This document shows positions 1 to 9,725 of a stretch of 64,000 bases of DNA, piece after piece. The DNA is from Ferruginibacter sp. (GTDB lineage Bacteria > Bacteroidota > Bacteroidia > Chitinophagales > Chitinophagaceae). Numbering within the stretch: the stretch's first letter is position 1; the number at the start of each line of letters is the position of its first letter. Under the pieces are notes generated by a model. The model did no database searches and was not told where the DNA came from. It worked only from the letters and a program-made list of their open reading frames with translations. Both the position numbers and the translations under genes were made by a program. Location of the stretch: NCBI GenBank assembly GCA_017983695.1, contig JAGOAX010000006.1, forward strand, positions 124,001-188,000, read 5' to 3'.

Positions 1-3000
1 ACGCCATTAATTTTTCCATCCCACCCTTTTGTACAATCTGTTGTTTCAAATACCTTTTGACCATAACGGTTAAAAAGTGTAAAATGACAAGTAAGCAATT
101 TACCCATATACTTAGGATTCAAATCATCATTTAAACCGTCATTGTTAGGAGTAAATCCGGTTGGCACATATATACCAGGAGACAATACTTTCATTTTAAA
201 GTCTTTGCTTATATCAAGAAAATCATGTGTGGCAGTTAGTGTAAATGTTGCATTGCCCGTAAAACCAACTGGGGCAGTAATATAAACAGTAGCTCCAACT
301 ATTCTCACTTTAACATCTGTTGATGAGAGTGTAATATCATTTTTAATACTATCTGGGTCTGATACAAAATAACTTAACGGAAATTGAAGCGTTTCTCCTG
401 AATGAATATCAATTATGACCGGTGTTTTCATAATTGGAGCCTGCTTTTTCATTAACACAATTTCACGGGTTTGATTATCATCAATATATAATTTCTCAAA
501 CGCCAGTTTTTGTACTTCGGGGTCATATTCGCTAACACCAGTTTGATTAGCCTGGTATTTAACCCAGCTATTACCGTTTTTATAAAGTAAGTAAACACTG
601 TCTTTATCCGGAGTAATTATCTGGTCGAAGACAACGGCGGTTTTGAAAGAAGCAGGAGCTGCTGAACCAAGTTTTCTGAACACAAATTTACGGGTTTGAG
701 GCTTTAATGACATGCCAGTATAACTATCATCATACTGCATTACCGAAACTTGTTTATTAATTATAGGGGACAAATTTTTAACTGAAATTGCTTTCCAGTA
801 TTGAGGATTAAGTTTGTTATTGAAATTGAAAATTGCACTGTCAGTATTTGAAGAGTAAGAAGATGGTTGCATGGAAAGGTTGAGTATTGTTGTGGAATCA
901 ACTCTAAATAAAGTATCCTTGTATCCAAACCGGCTAAATTTTAGTTCATTATTTGCCTTCAACAATTTAATAGTTTTGGAGATAGTATTTATGTTACAAT
1001 AAAACTGGTTATCAACAAATAATTTAGCATTCAAATATGGCTGGGTTGTTTGTATGATACAATTCATGGCGAACTCATTCATCAATGTATCGGGGAGGTA
1101 ATAAATGTTTTTTACCTGATAAACAGTGTCAGCACCAACAAATTTAACAACAATCCTATTATAGCCCGAGTCTAAAGGAATAGAGGCAATGTAATTTGAC
1201 AATAGTAATGGTATAAAAATACTGTCACTGCTATGTTGATTGATAAAGTATTGGTTAACGTTTTGTCCTGTTACTTTAATTTGGATTGTTGGCTGACTGG
1301 TAATCGGATTTTGATTTGGTAATAATAGGGAAGAATATTTTATTAAGTTATTTGACGGGGATAAAGAAAAAGTGGGCAATTCTAAGTGTCCTAATGATAG
1401 TATGTCATTATTAAGTACTACTGATATCTTTTCATGACCGCTTGACTCAACTGTAATTGTATCGTTTGCTTGGGAAAATGGGAAATGGGATATATTGAAA
1501 TTTCCATTTTCATCAGTTGTTGTAAGATACTGCTTTTGCCCCCCTCTTGGTATGAAATAAACATTTGCACCAGACAAGATAGAACCGGCGGCGTGACCGT
1601 ATAGTTGATAAATAGAATTGTAACAATTTAAGAATCCCGGGTTTGAATATGTGTCATTTAAGAAATTGACGACTTTATTAAGATTATTTCCTATTGTGGT
1701 ATTATAACAATTCAATGGGACATACTGACCATTCCCATTATGATTTAAAAAACTACTTTTATGTATTAGCAAATGTAATCTGCCTGATGGATAAGAGTTA
1801 CAGGGTAAAGAAGCATTGGGACAATCTTCACGAACATCATTTTGATAAAGTTGTATAATCTTATTCGTAAATAATCTTGGTTTATGACTTTCAATAACTT
1901 TCACAACCTGGTCTGTTAAATCTTGAAATGTTTTATATCCAGTCATATTTAGGAAGTAAACATGATTTGGCATAGCAGTTGAGTTGATGCCAATAAGTGA
2001 TGAATTTTGAGGTATTAAATCATGCACACCTGGTATACTTGATAGAATACCAAAATTGCACCAATATGTAGCAGTTGTTGCGATTTCTGCACCCCAGTGT
2101 GGAGTATCAAAAAATAAAACTTTATTAATTTTATTGATTAATGTGCTTTCTTCAGAATTTGACGGAAAGGTTTTACTGCCGTTATACGAAATATTGAATC
2201 CTCCAAGCATGCATCTAGTATCCAGACCTCCTTTACTATGGCATAAAATAGCGATTTCATTTACTGTTGTTCCGGAAATGAATTCATAGTTCCTTACGAT
2301 TTCTTTTAGTGAAATTCCAATGTCATAACCATTTCTTTTTATTGAGTTTGCATTGCCTTGAGCTATATACCAGCTAGAGAAGTTCTTAGTTGTTGCATAC
2401 TGTCTTGCGAACTCAATAACTGAGTATGAATAAGTTGAATTTGGATTTGTGGTGACATCAGGTGCATTAATTTTAAGATTATCAGCAGAGCCTTCCATTT
2501 CGTTAAAAATCCCTCCTACCATAATTAAAAGTTTTCCACTTGTATTGGGTGTTAAGCTGATTTTACCAACCTTTGATAAATCAAACTCCCCACTTTCAAG
2601 AATACTGAAAAGTTGAGGTGAAACATGTTTAACTATTTTATATTCAAATTCACCAGGCAAAACATTCTTAAGATTAGATAAATTTAGGTCTCGGTCTATA
2701 ATCATATATCCATTTTCTATTCTAAAAAAGGAATTCAAAGTTGGATATGTGGGAGGGAAAATTGAATATGGCTCATTAAGAGCAAGACATGTCCCCCCCA
2801 AACCTAATGTATAACTTACTTTATTAATTCTTTTAAATTGAATGCCTAAATTAGAACCGTAAGGATATGTTGGGTCATAATGTACAGGAATTTTTAAAGG
2901 TTCATTCCCATTATTGAAATAAACAACATTTTTCTTATCCCACTTCTTTTCGATAATATAAGTCAACCCATTATTTATATTTACACTTGTTCCAAATACT

Positions 3001-5285
3001 TTTCTTCTTATTAACGGAACAGAATTATCTAAAACAGCATAGTAAGCCATTATCTTACCTTCAACAGAATAATTCCTTAACGATACATCATTAGCTGTGT
3101 TGAAAAATTGAATTGAAGTGGTTATAGATGAGTACTGAATTGTATTTTCTACAATAGTGCCTGTACTATTATGAACATCTACTTCTAAATGCCAGGGTGC
3201 GTTAACATTTCCTGTTCTTATAACAGTTACTTTTCCATCATAATTATCGTTTTGCCGTTGCCAAGGAGGAATAACTAAAGCATTGATTCCATAATCAATT
3301 ACGAGATTATTGGCAGGACATACAATAACTGATACTGTGTGACTTCCACTACCTGTTGACCAGCAACCACCATTTGCTGTATTATATGCCCTTAAATAAT
3401 AAGTGCCTGATGTGTTTACAACATACGTAGCACCTGAATTCGATGTATTGGTTCCTGTTGCTGTAGTTTGCCAATACCAAATTATTCCTGATGGGGGTGT
3501 GCCAGTTCTAGTAAGTGTAACGCTATTACATTGTGGTGAATTACTTGTTGGGTTAGCTGGGTTTGCCGGTGTTGTGCAGTTAGGGTTACAAGACTGAGTT
3601 TGAAATACAGATGAAGTTCTATATCCTGAATTTGTTCCGTTGCAACTTGTTCTGGCATATAACCTGAGATAATATTGAGTTGCACAGGTAAGCAGATTAG
3701 TAGAAGCAGATAATGTAGTTGTAGTTCCCTGGTCAACTCCGTTTCCATAAGTAACGGTTGCGCTGGTACCCACCACCCAATAGTAAGTTACTGTTGGGCT
3801 TCCTGCTGGATTGCCAGCAGTCCATGAAAGATTTGCAGATGTCTGTCCTGTTGCAGTGCCGGTAGCACTTGCAGGTATTCCCGGAGTGATGCAGTTAGGA
3901 TTACAAGCTGTTGTTGTAAATGAAGTTGAAGTTCTATATCCTGAATTTGTATTGTTACAACTTGTACTGGCATATACTCTGAGATAATATTGTGTTGCAC
4001 ATGTAAGCAAATTAGTAGAAACAGATGTTGATGTTGTAGTTCCCTGGTCAACTCCGTTTCCGTAAGTAACGGTTGCGCTGGTACCTACCACCCAATAATA
4101 AGTTACTGTTGGACTGCCTGCTGGATTGCCAGCAGTCCATGATAGATTTGCAGATGTCTGTCCTGTTGCAGTACCGGTAGCAGTTGCAGGTGTACCGGGT
4201 GTTATGCAGTTAGGATTACAAGCTGATGTTGTAAATGAAGCTGAAGTTCTATATCCTGAATTTGTATTGTTACAACTTGTACTGGCATATACTCTCAGAT
4301 AATATTGTGTTGCGCATGTAAGCAAATTAGTAGAAACAGATGTTGATGTTGTAGTTCCCTGAGCAACTCCGTTTCCGTAAGTAACAGTTGGGTTAGTACC
4401 CACCACCCAATAGTAAGTTACTGTAGGGCTACCAACAGGATTGCCAGCTGTCCATGATAAATTTGCTGATGTTTGTCCTGTTGCTGTGCCGGTAGCACTT
4501 GCAGGTGTGCCAGGTGTTGTACACGAAGCACCCACTTGAAAATATCGGTCTGTAGTTGGATTTCCCTCACAACAACCGCATGGTTGATTACGGTGAACAC
4601 TCCATTTATATTGCCCACTAGGTAGCGTTGGAAGAGTATAGCTAAGTCCATTAATACAGTCTGCTGATGGTGGAAGATTAATCTGATTATTGGTAACAGC
4701 ATCCCACAATTCTACGTGGTGAGTTGTTCCAGAACTTGACCATTGAACCGTGATAGGATTGGTAATTACTGGCCCAGGTGCGGTAAGAGTACCAGGAGTT
4801 GTTCCAGTAGGAATATTTAAAGTAGGACATTGTTCTTTATAAGCAAGAACAGCTCCTGTTCCTGTGGATGCACATTGATTGGCTGCTGAAACATATCGTA
4901 AAGTACGCACCCGAACGACACCAGTATATGTGGCTGTCCAGTCAACCCTTGCTGCAGTGGCTGGAGTACAACCATAATCACTATTGCAGGTTAAATATGT
5001 AGTGCCATTAAATAAAACCAATCTTGTGTCGAAATTCGCAGAACCTCCATTAGCAGTACAATAAGAGAAGAAGTATGTCCTACCAGATACTATATTAATT
5101 TCAGCGTATGTACCGCCATTAATTCCTGATTGCGTTTGCCAGCAAAGTGTTGGGGTTAAAGTATTAGATGGGGATTTTGTTCCGCCAAAAGTACAAGTAT
5201 TACACTGCGCCATACTGCTTTTCGGTATAAAACTGAAAAACATAAATGACAGGGATACTAAAAAATGTGTTATTAGCTTTTTCAT
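1..5285 (-). CDS. Giant secreted FN3/lipase-like protein with T9SS type B sorting domain (3' end off window)
   Basis: Open frame of 1761 codons from the ATG at 5285 to the window edge with no stop seen. A signal peptide (MKKLITHF..., cleavage near residue 26) precedes a Cys-rich pre-peptidase-like domain (about 27-150), three fibronectin-III units (about 257-571), a further Ig-like region, and an alpha/beta hydrolase domain (about 950-1200). In the hydrolase, Ser1017 sits in ILCHSKGG and is followed by FFDTPHWGAE, as in lipases; a His in LIHKSSFLNH is the likely third catalytic residue. A carboxypeptidase-regulatory-like domain lies near 1222-1292. The last visible residues (PTGFTPNNDGLND ... 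FNRYGQKVFE ... WDGKING) are a gliding-motility-type CTD, so export by T9SS is expected. About 25 residues are probably missing. Substrate is unknown; esterase or lipase is inferred from the Ser motif only. Confidence 0.85.
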   Translation of the reverse strand, partial: MKKLITHFLVSLSFMFFSFIPKSSMAQCNTCTFGGTKSPSNTLTPTLCWQTQSGINGGTYAEINIVSGRTYFFSYCTANGGSANFDTRLVLFNGTTYLTCNSDYGCTPATAARVDWTATYTGVVRVRTLRYVSAANQCASTGTGAVLAYKEQCPTLNIPTGTTPGTLTAPGPVITNPITVQWSSSGTTHHVELWDAVTNNQINLPPSADCINGLSYTLPTLPSGQYKWSVHRNQPCGCCEGNPTTDRYFQVGASCTTPGTPASATGTATGQTSANLSWTAGNPVGSPTVTYYWVVGTNPTVTYGNGVAQGTTTSTSVSTNLLTCATQYYLRVYASTSCNNTNSGYRTSASFTTSACNPNCITPGTPATATGTATGQTSANLSWTAGNPAGSPTVTYYWVVGTSATVTYGNGVDQGTTTSTSVSTNLLTCATQYYLRVYASTSCNNTNSGYRTSTSFTTTACNPNCITPGIPASATGTATGQTSANLSWTAGNPAGSPTVTYYWVVGTSATVTYGNGVDQGTTTTLSASTNLLTCATQYYLRLYARTSCNGTNSGYRTSSVFQTQSCNPNCTTPANPANPTSNSPQCNSVTLTRTGTPPSGIIWYWQTTATGTNTSNSGATYVVNTSGTYYLRAYNTANGGCWSTGSGSHTVSVIVCPANNLVIDYGINALVIPPWQRQNDNYDGKVTVIRTGNVNAPWHLEVDVHNSTGTIVENTIQYSSITTSIQFFNTANDVSLRNYSVEGKIMAYYAVLDNSVPLIRRKVFGTSVNINNGLTYIIEKKWDKKNVVYFNNGNEPLKIPVHYDPTYPYGSNLGIQFKRINKVSYTLGLGGTCLALNEPYSIFPPTYPTLNSFFRIENGYMIIDRDLNLSNLKNVLPGEFEYKIVKHVSPQLFSILESGEFDLSKVGKISLTPNTSGKLLIMVGGIFNEMEGSADNLKINAPDVTTNPNSTYSYSVIEFARQYATTKNFSSWYIAQGNANSIKRNGYDIGISLKEIVRNYEFISGTTVNEIAILCHSKGGLDTRCMLGGFNISYNGSKTFPSNSEESTLINKINKVLFFDTPHWGAEIATTATYWCNFGILSSIPGVHDLIPQNSSLIGINSTAMPNHVYFLNMTGYKTFQDLTDQVVKVIESHKPRLFTNKIIQLYQNDVREDCPNASLPCNSYPSGRLHLLIHKSSFLNHNGNGQYVPLNCYNTTIGNNLNKVVNFLNDTYSNPGFLNCYNSIYQLYGHAAGSILSGANVYFIPRGGQKQYLTTTDENGNFNISHFPFSQANDTITVESSGHEKISVVLNNDILSLGHLELPTFSLSPSNNLIKYSSLLLPNQNPITSQPTIQIKVTGQNVNQYFINQHSSDSIFIPLLLSNYIASIPLDSGYNRIVVKFVGADTVYQVKNIYYLPDTLMNEFAMNCIIQTTQPYLNAKLFVDNQFYCNINTISKTIKLLKANNELKFSRFGYKDTLFRVDSTTILNLSMQPSSYSSNTDSAIFNFNNKLNPQYWKAISVKNLSPIINKQVSVMQYDDSYTGMSLKPQTRKFVFRKLGSAAPASFKTAVVFDQIITPDKDSVYLLYKNGNSWVKYQANQTGVSEYDPEVQKLAFEKLYIDDNQTREIVLMKKQAPIMKTPVIIDIHSGETLQFPLSYFVSDPDSIKNDITLSSTDVKVRIVGATVYITAPVGFTGNATFTLTATHDFLDISKDFKMKVLSPGIYVPTGFTPNNDGLNDDLNPKYMGKLLTCHFTLFNRYGQKVFETTDCTKGWDGKING
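3571..4515 (-). repeat. Three tandem 315-bp FN3-coding repeats
   Basis: Three direct copies of exactly 315 bp (105 codons) lie at 4201-4515, 3886-4200 and 3571-3885 inside the giant gene. Shared marks include GCAGTTAGGATTACAA at each unit start and TTCTATATCCTGAATTTG. Copies one and two are almost identical; the third has drifted. Each encodes one fibronectin type III module with the sequence SANLSWTAGNP and a conserved Cys pair near the end. The period is a whole number of codons, so unit gain or loss keeps the frame. Confidence 0.9.
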
Positions 5286-5855
5286 AAGCCGGAAGATTAA
5301 TGGTAATGTCAAAAAAACTATTTTTTATTAATTGCCGAATTGATTGCACAAGTCTATTAATGTCTAACGAATCGATGATGTTAAAAACATAAAACCTGAA
5401 GAAATCATATAATTCAGAATTTGAAGTGGCTTCGGTAGGCTATTACATTATTTGGCAGAATTCAATGGTATTGGAGCAAGATTTGTTACCTAAAGTTAAA
5501 TTTATTAACTGGTATTAAGCTATACAATTTTATACTTTTTTAAGGTCGGTCTTGATGTACTACAGGTGAATAAGGTTGTGCCGGGTGAAATTTTAGCTCT
5601 TTTGCAAGATTAGCCTTGTGTCAGGGTTTTGTGTGCTTTACAAATGTGCTAAAATGTGCGGTAGGAAGTCAGAGGTTTTGGTTGTCAGATGATATCGATA
5701 CTGTCGCTGATTAGGGTTAATATACAACTATTATATTGCCGTAACTTTCTAATAAACATACGGCAACACTCAAATATAAGCTGCATTTGCAAAAGTCCTA
5801 CCTCCCTTACCCCTTCATCACCTTCTTTGGAAAACTATTTGCTGCATTTCTATTC
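5286..5855. other. Intergenic region between giant gene and tra operon
   Basis: 570 bp between divergent genes. I see no credible CDS, no tRNA and no copy of the tRNA-Leu att sequence. An 8-bp inverted repeat TTGCCGTA/TACGGCAA is at 5736-5743 and 5759-5766. The stretch must hold promoters for both directions. The traE gene normally found directly before traF is absent. The left boundary of the conjugative element may lie here or left of the window. Confidence 0.5.
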
Positions 5856-6191
5856 ATGTCCAACTCCGTCTACCAAATCAACAAAGGCATCAATCGCAGT
5901 ATTGAGTTCAAGGGTTTAAAAGCCCAATATATCTGGTACCTGGGCGGCGGTTTAGTGGTATTGCTGATACTATTTGCAATACTCTATATCAGCGGCCTGG
6001 GTATCTTTTTTTGTTTGCCATTTATTGCAGTGCTTACTATTGGTTTATTTATGCGTATCTACAAACTAAGCCGCACTTATGGTGAATATGGTATGATGAA
6101 AAAGATAGCCCGGCGTTCGGTGCCTGATGTGGTAAAGAGTTATTCAAAAGTGAGATTGAGAAAACAGTTGCTGAATGAAAAACCTGAATGA
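5856..6191 (+). CDS. traF: Conjugative transposon protein TraF (DUF4133)
   Basis: Small inner-membrane protein of the Bacteroidetes transfer apparatus, 111 residues from the chosen start. The sequence begins MSNSVYQINKGINRSIEFKG and continues with KAQYIWYLGGG, the signature of the DUF4133/TraF family, followed by two hydrophobic helices (about 28-50 and 52-72) and a basic tail. The frame stays open upstream to 5787, but the family start is the Met at 5856, so the longer start is rejected. Its stop overlaps the traG start by 17 bp, so the two are translationally linked. It is now the first gene of the operon; traE would normally precede it. Confidence 0.85.
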   Translation: MSNSVYQINKGINRSIEFKGLKAQYIWYLGGGLVVLLILFAILYISGLGIFFCLPFIAVLTIGLFMRIYKLSRTYGEYGMMKKIARRSVPDVVKSYSKVRLRKQLLNEKPE

Positions 6192-8619
6192 TATATTGCC
6201 GGTGTATGCTATTGAGCACAATGCCATCCTTTCTAAAATGGGTGATGTAACAGTAGTGTTTGAGGTACAGTTGCCTGAATTGTTTACCATGAGCAATGAT
6301 GAGTACGAAGCCTTTCACCATGCCTGGATAAAAGCTATAAAAGTATTACCTGTTAATAGTGTATTGCACAAGCAGGATTGGTTTACCGAAGCAAAATATA
6401 AACCTTCGTTTATTCAGGATGATAATAGTTTCCTAACAAGAAGCAGCGACCGTTTCTTTAACGAAAGGCCTTACTTAGACCATCGCTGCTATATTATGCT
6501 TACAAAGAAACCTGCAAACCGAAAGTCAGGTTCTTCAATTTTCAGCAGCCTGCTCCGCCGTACAATTGTGCCGGAAGAGACATTAAAGCCAAAACACTTT
6601 CATGACTTTATGAACCATGTAGGGCAGTTTCAAAAGATACTAACCGATAGTGGCTTTGTAACCATGAAGCAAATTGAGAATGAACACCTTGCTGATTTTA
6701 TTCTTCGTTTTCTTAATCTTGGGAGTGATGCTGTTGTACTAAGCGATATAGAATTTAAACCTGAATGGAAGATTGGTGAAAACCATTGCCAGCTTTACAC
6801 CATGGCAGATGCTGAATTTGTACCGGCATTATGTGGCTCCCGAATTAACTATGACAAGTATTCAACCGATAAAACAAAATTCAGCGTTGGCTTTGCATCA
6901 CCTATCGGCCAGTTGCTTTCCTGCAATCATATTTATAATCAGTATGTATTTATTGAGGATGTGCAGAAAACAATGCAGAAGCTGGAAAGTAAAAGACTGC
7001 GGTTGCAATCTCTCTCTGCCTATAGCAGAGAAAACGCCATCAGCAAACAGGCCACAGATGATTTTTTGAACGAAGCTATCAGTGAACAAAGGCTGCCGGT
7101 AAAAGCTCACTTTAATTTATTGGCATGGACAGATAATAAGGAAGAATTAAAAAACATCCGCAACCTGTGTTCATCGGCTTTAACGCAAATGGATGCTACC
7201 CCTAAATTAGAAACCGAAGGTTCGGCGCAGATATTCTGGGCAGGCATTCCGGGCAATGCTGCCGACTTTCCAATGAATGATACATTCGACACTTTCAGTC
7301 CGCAAGCCTGTTGTTTTTTTAACCTGGAGACCAATTATCGTTCCTCTGTTAGCCCTATCGGCGTTCGCTTGGGCGACCGTCTTTCAGGAAAACCTATTCA
7401 TGTGGATATTTCGGATGAACCAATGGATAAAGGTATCTGTACCAATAGGAACAAGTTTATTTTGGGGCCTTCAGGCAGTGGAAAATCCTTTTTTACCAAC
7501 CACATGGTAAGGAGCTACTACGAAAAAGGCACACATATTGTGCTGGTAGATGTGGGGCATTCCTATAAAGGTTTGTGTGATATGGTGAATGGATATTATT
7601 TCACCTATTCGGAAACCAAACCCATTAAGTTCAACCCGTTTTATATTGGCGACGGCGATATACTGGATACGGAGAAAAAGGAAAGCATTAAGACATTGTT
7701 ATTAGCTCTTTGGAAAAAAGATAATGAAACCTTTAACCGCAGCGAATATGTTGCCCTTTCAAATGCCTTGCAATTGTATTTTGAAAAAGTGGAGAAGAAT
7801 AAAAGCATCTTTCCCTGCTTTGATAGTTTTTATGATTTTTTGAAAGATGATTTTGTGGCGGTACTAAAAGGTGATAATGTGAAGGATAAAGATTTTGATG
7901 TGTCCAACTTTCTGTATGTGCTGCGGCCTTACTACAAAGGTGGTGAGTTTGATTACTTGTTAAACGCAGATGAAAATTTGGATTTATTGCAACAGCGGTT
8001 TATAGTTTTTGAATTGGATAATATCAAAGACCATCCGATTCTGTTCCCGGTTGTAACCATCATCATTATGGAAGTGTTTATTTCTAAAATGAGGAAACTA
8101 AAGGGCATAAGGAAAATGATATTGATAGAAGAGGCATGGAAAGCAATTGCCAAAGAAGGTATGGCAGAATACATTAAATACCTTTTTAAAACGGTAAGAA
8201 AGTTTTTTGGTGAAGCTATTGTAGTTACGCAGGAAGTGGAAGATATCATTTCTTCGCCGGTGGTAAAGCAGGCAATCATTAACAACAGCGATTGCAAAAT
8301 ATTATTAGACCAAAGTAAGTATCAAAATAAGTTCGACCAGATACAGGAATTATTGGGATTAACTGAAAAAGAAAAGGCATTGGTGTTGAGCATCAACAAA
8401 GCCAATGACCCGACAAAAAAATACAAAGAGGTCTTTATTTCTTTGGGTGGAGTATTAAGCAAAGTCTATCGTACAGAAGTGTCGCCGGAAGAATACCTGG
8501 CATACACAACAGAAGAAAAGGAAAAAGTGAAAGTACAGGCGTATGCTGCAAAATTTGGTGGAGATATTGAAAAAGGGATTAAGGCTTTAGCCGACGAGAT
8601 TATTCACTCCAAAAACTGA
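6175..8619 (+). CDS. traG: Conjugation ATPase TraG (VirB4 family)
   Basis: 814-residue cytoplasmic ATPase that energises the type IV transfer channel. Walker A is GPSGSGKS at residues 431-438 and Walker B is MILIEEAW at about 648-655, followed by KYLFKTVRKF and VVTQEVEDI, which are typical of the VirB4/TraG C-terminal motor. The N-terminal 400 residues match the CagE/TrbE-type region that contacts the membrane. Length agrees with Bacteroidetes TraG (about 800-840), so the gene looks intact. The ATG at 6175 lies inside the end of traF. Confidence 0.93.
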   Translation: MKNLNDILPVYAIEHNAILSKMGDVTVVFEVQLPELFTMSNDEYEAFHHAWIKAIKVLPVNSVLHKQDWFTEAKYKPSFIQDDNSFLTRSSDRFFNERPYLDHRCYIMLTKKPANRKSGSSIFSSLLRRTIVPEETLKPKHFHDFMNHVGQFQKILTDSGFVTMKQIENEHLADFILRFLNLGSDAVVLSDIEFKPEWKIGENHCQLYTMADAEFVPALCGSRINYDKYSTDKTKFSVGFASPIGQLLSCNHIYNQYVFIEDVQKTMQKLESKRLRLQSLSAYSRENAISKQATDDFLNEAISEQRLPVKAHFNLLAWTDNKEELKNIRNLCSSALTQMDATPKLETEGSAQIFWAGIPGNAADFPMNDTFDTFSPQACCFFNLETNYRSSVSPIGVRLGDRLSGKPIHVDISDEPMDKGICTNRNKFILGPSGSGKSFFTNHMVRSYYEKGTHIVLVDVGHSYKGLCDMVNGYYFTYSETKPIKFNPFYIGDGDILDTEKKESIKTLLLALWKKDNETFNRSEYVALSNALQLYFEKVEKNKSIFPCFDSFYDFLKDDFVAVLKGDNVKDKDFDVSNFLYVLRPYYKGGEFDYLLNADENLDLLQQRFIVFELDNIKDHPILFPVVTIIIMEVFISKMRKLKGIRKMILIEEAWKAIAKEGMAEYIKYLFKTVRKFFGEAIVVTQEVEDIISSPVVKQAIINNSDCKILLDQSKYQNKFDQIQELLGLTEKEKALVLSINKANDPTKKYKEVFISLGGVLSKVYRTEVSPEEYLAYTTEEKEKVKVQAYAAKFGGDIEKGIKALADEIIHSKN

Positions 8620-8623
8620 TAAT

Positions 8624-9004
8624 ATGAAAACAGTATTGCTTATCCTTTCAGCAACATTAATTATCTCCGGCTGCGGTACAAGTGGCAAAGATGAAATTAT
8701 GGAATTTATACCCGGCACCTATATAAGAGCCGGGCAAAATGAATTCGGTAAAGAATTTGATACCCTCGTTATCTCCGTGCAGAATCTGGCTGCAAAAGAG
8801 TTTAAAATTCAAAATCGTTGGCATTATATCCGGCAGGTAGAAGGTGGAGCCGATGTTCCCGAATATAAGATTAATGAAACATCAGGGATTTACAACACCG
8901 AAACGAAACTACTGGAAGAGGCAGAAACCTTAGACCATTATTCGTTTGACGTTAAAGAGAAAGTAGTATTTGATGGCACTAATAAGTTTAAAAAAATAAA
9001 ATAG
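8624..9004 (+). CDS. Small lipoprotein of the tra operon
   Basis: 126 residues with a lipoprotein signal: the hydrophobic stretch ends in ISGC, giving lipidated Cys17. The mature part is short, mostly beta-predicted and charged, with no motif I recognise. It sits 4 bp after traG and 6 bp before the next gene, in the place of small TraH-type lipoproteins in related operons, but I cannot assign it to that family by sequence. A periplasmic or outer-membrane-anchored role in the transfer channel is inferred from position only. Confidence 0.7.
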   Translation: MKTVLLILSATLIISGCGTSGKDEIMEFIPGTYIRAGQNEFGKEFDTLVISVQNLAAKEFKIQNRWHYIRQVEGGADVPEYKINETSGIYNTETKLLEEAETLDHYSFDVKEKVVFDGTNKFKKIK

Positions 9005-9010
9005 CATGTT

Positions 9011-9691
9011 ATGAAAAAAATATTGGCAGTAGTGGGCTTGAGTATGTGCTGTATGTTTTTGCCAATGCAGGAAAGTAAAGCACAAGTTCCCATTGTGGAC
9101 ATCATCAAAGCGGCAGTTAAAAAAGTTATTAAAGCAATTGACCTGCAGATGCAACGGTTGCAAAACAAAACAATCTGGCTGCAGAATGCACAGAAAACAC
9201 TGGAAAATAAAATGAGCCAGTTGAAGCTGAATGAGATTAAAGACTGGGTGGAAAAGCAGCGTAAACTCTATGATGATTATTTCCAGGAATTATGGAAAGT
9301 AAAAGCTGTTCTTGCTTACTATAACCGGGTAAAAGATATAATAGAACGACAGGTGCAAATGGTAAACGAATACAAAGGTGCCTGGGCTTTATTCAGGCAT
9401 GATAAGAACTTTTCTGCTGAAGAATTGGAATACATGTACAACATCTATACAGGCATGATGGATGAAAGCCTGAAAAGTATTGACCAGTTGTTTTTAGTAG
9501 TAAATGCTTTTGCCACCCAAATGAGTGATGCCAAACGATTGGAAATAATCAATACCGTTTCAGATAACCTGGAGCAACAATATGTTGATTTAAAAGATTT
9601 CAATAATCAGAACAAGATGCTTAGCATTCAACGAGCCAGTGAAAGGGGGGAGATTGAATATGTGAAAAGACTGTACGGTTTAAGCCGTTAG
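9011..9691 (+). CDS. traI: Conjugal transfer protein TraI-like (periplasmic)
   Basis: 226 residues with a signal peptide ending at SKAQ. The mature protein starts VPIVDIIKAAVKKVIKAIDLQ and is almost wholly alpha-helical and charged, with the KDWVEKQRKLYDDYFQELW segment typical of Bacteroidetes TraI proteins. TraI here is not the relaxase of F plasmids; it is a periplasmic helical component, possibly VirB5-like. It is the first of three tandem genes with similar size, helical fold and C-terminal RLYGL.. or LYG ending. Confidence 0.8.
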   Translation: MKKILAVVGLSMCCMFLPMQESKAQVPIVDIIKAAVKKVIKAIDLQMQRLQNKTIWLQNAQKTLENKMSQLKLNEIKDWVEKQRKLYDDYFQELWKVKAVLAYYNRVKDIIERQVQMVNEYKGAWALFRHDKNFSAEELEYMYNIYTGMMDESLKSIDQLFLVVNAFATQMSDAKRLEIINTVSDNLEQQYVDLKDFNNQNKMLSIQRASERGEIEYVKRLYGLSR

Positions 9692-9725
9692 TCAAACAAT
9701 ATTGTGAAGAACGAAAATGTGATGT

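Noticed and set aside
3571..4515. Possible CRISPR array from regular repeats
   Set aside because: Units are 315 bp and translate to FN3 domains in one open frame; no spacers.
3482..4702. Three minus-strand frames of 87-94 codons in the repeat region
   Set aside because: They are alternate-frame shadows of the FN3 repeats of the giant gene.
5787..5855. In-frame 23-codon extension of traF
   Set aside because: The family start MSNSVYQINKG is at 5856; the added residues do not fit TraF.
5689..5919. 76-codon frame before and over traF
   Set aside because: Out of frame with traF, low-complexity Ser/Pro content, no start signal.
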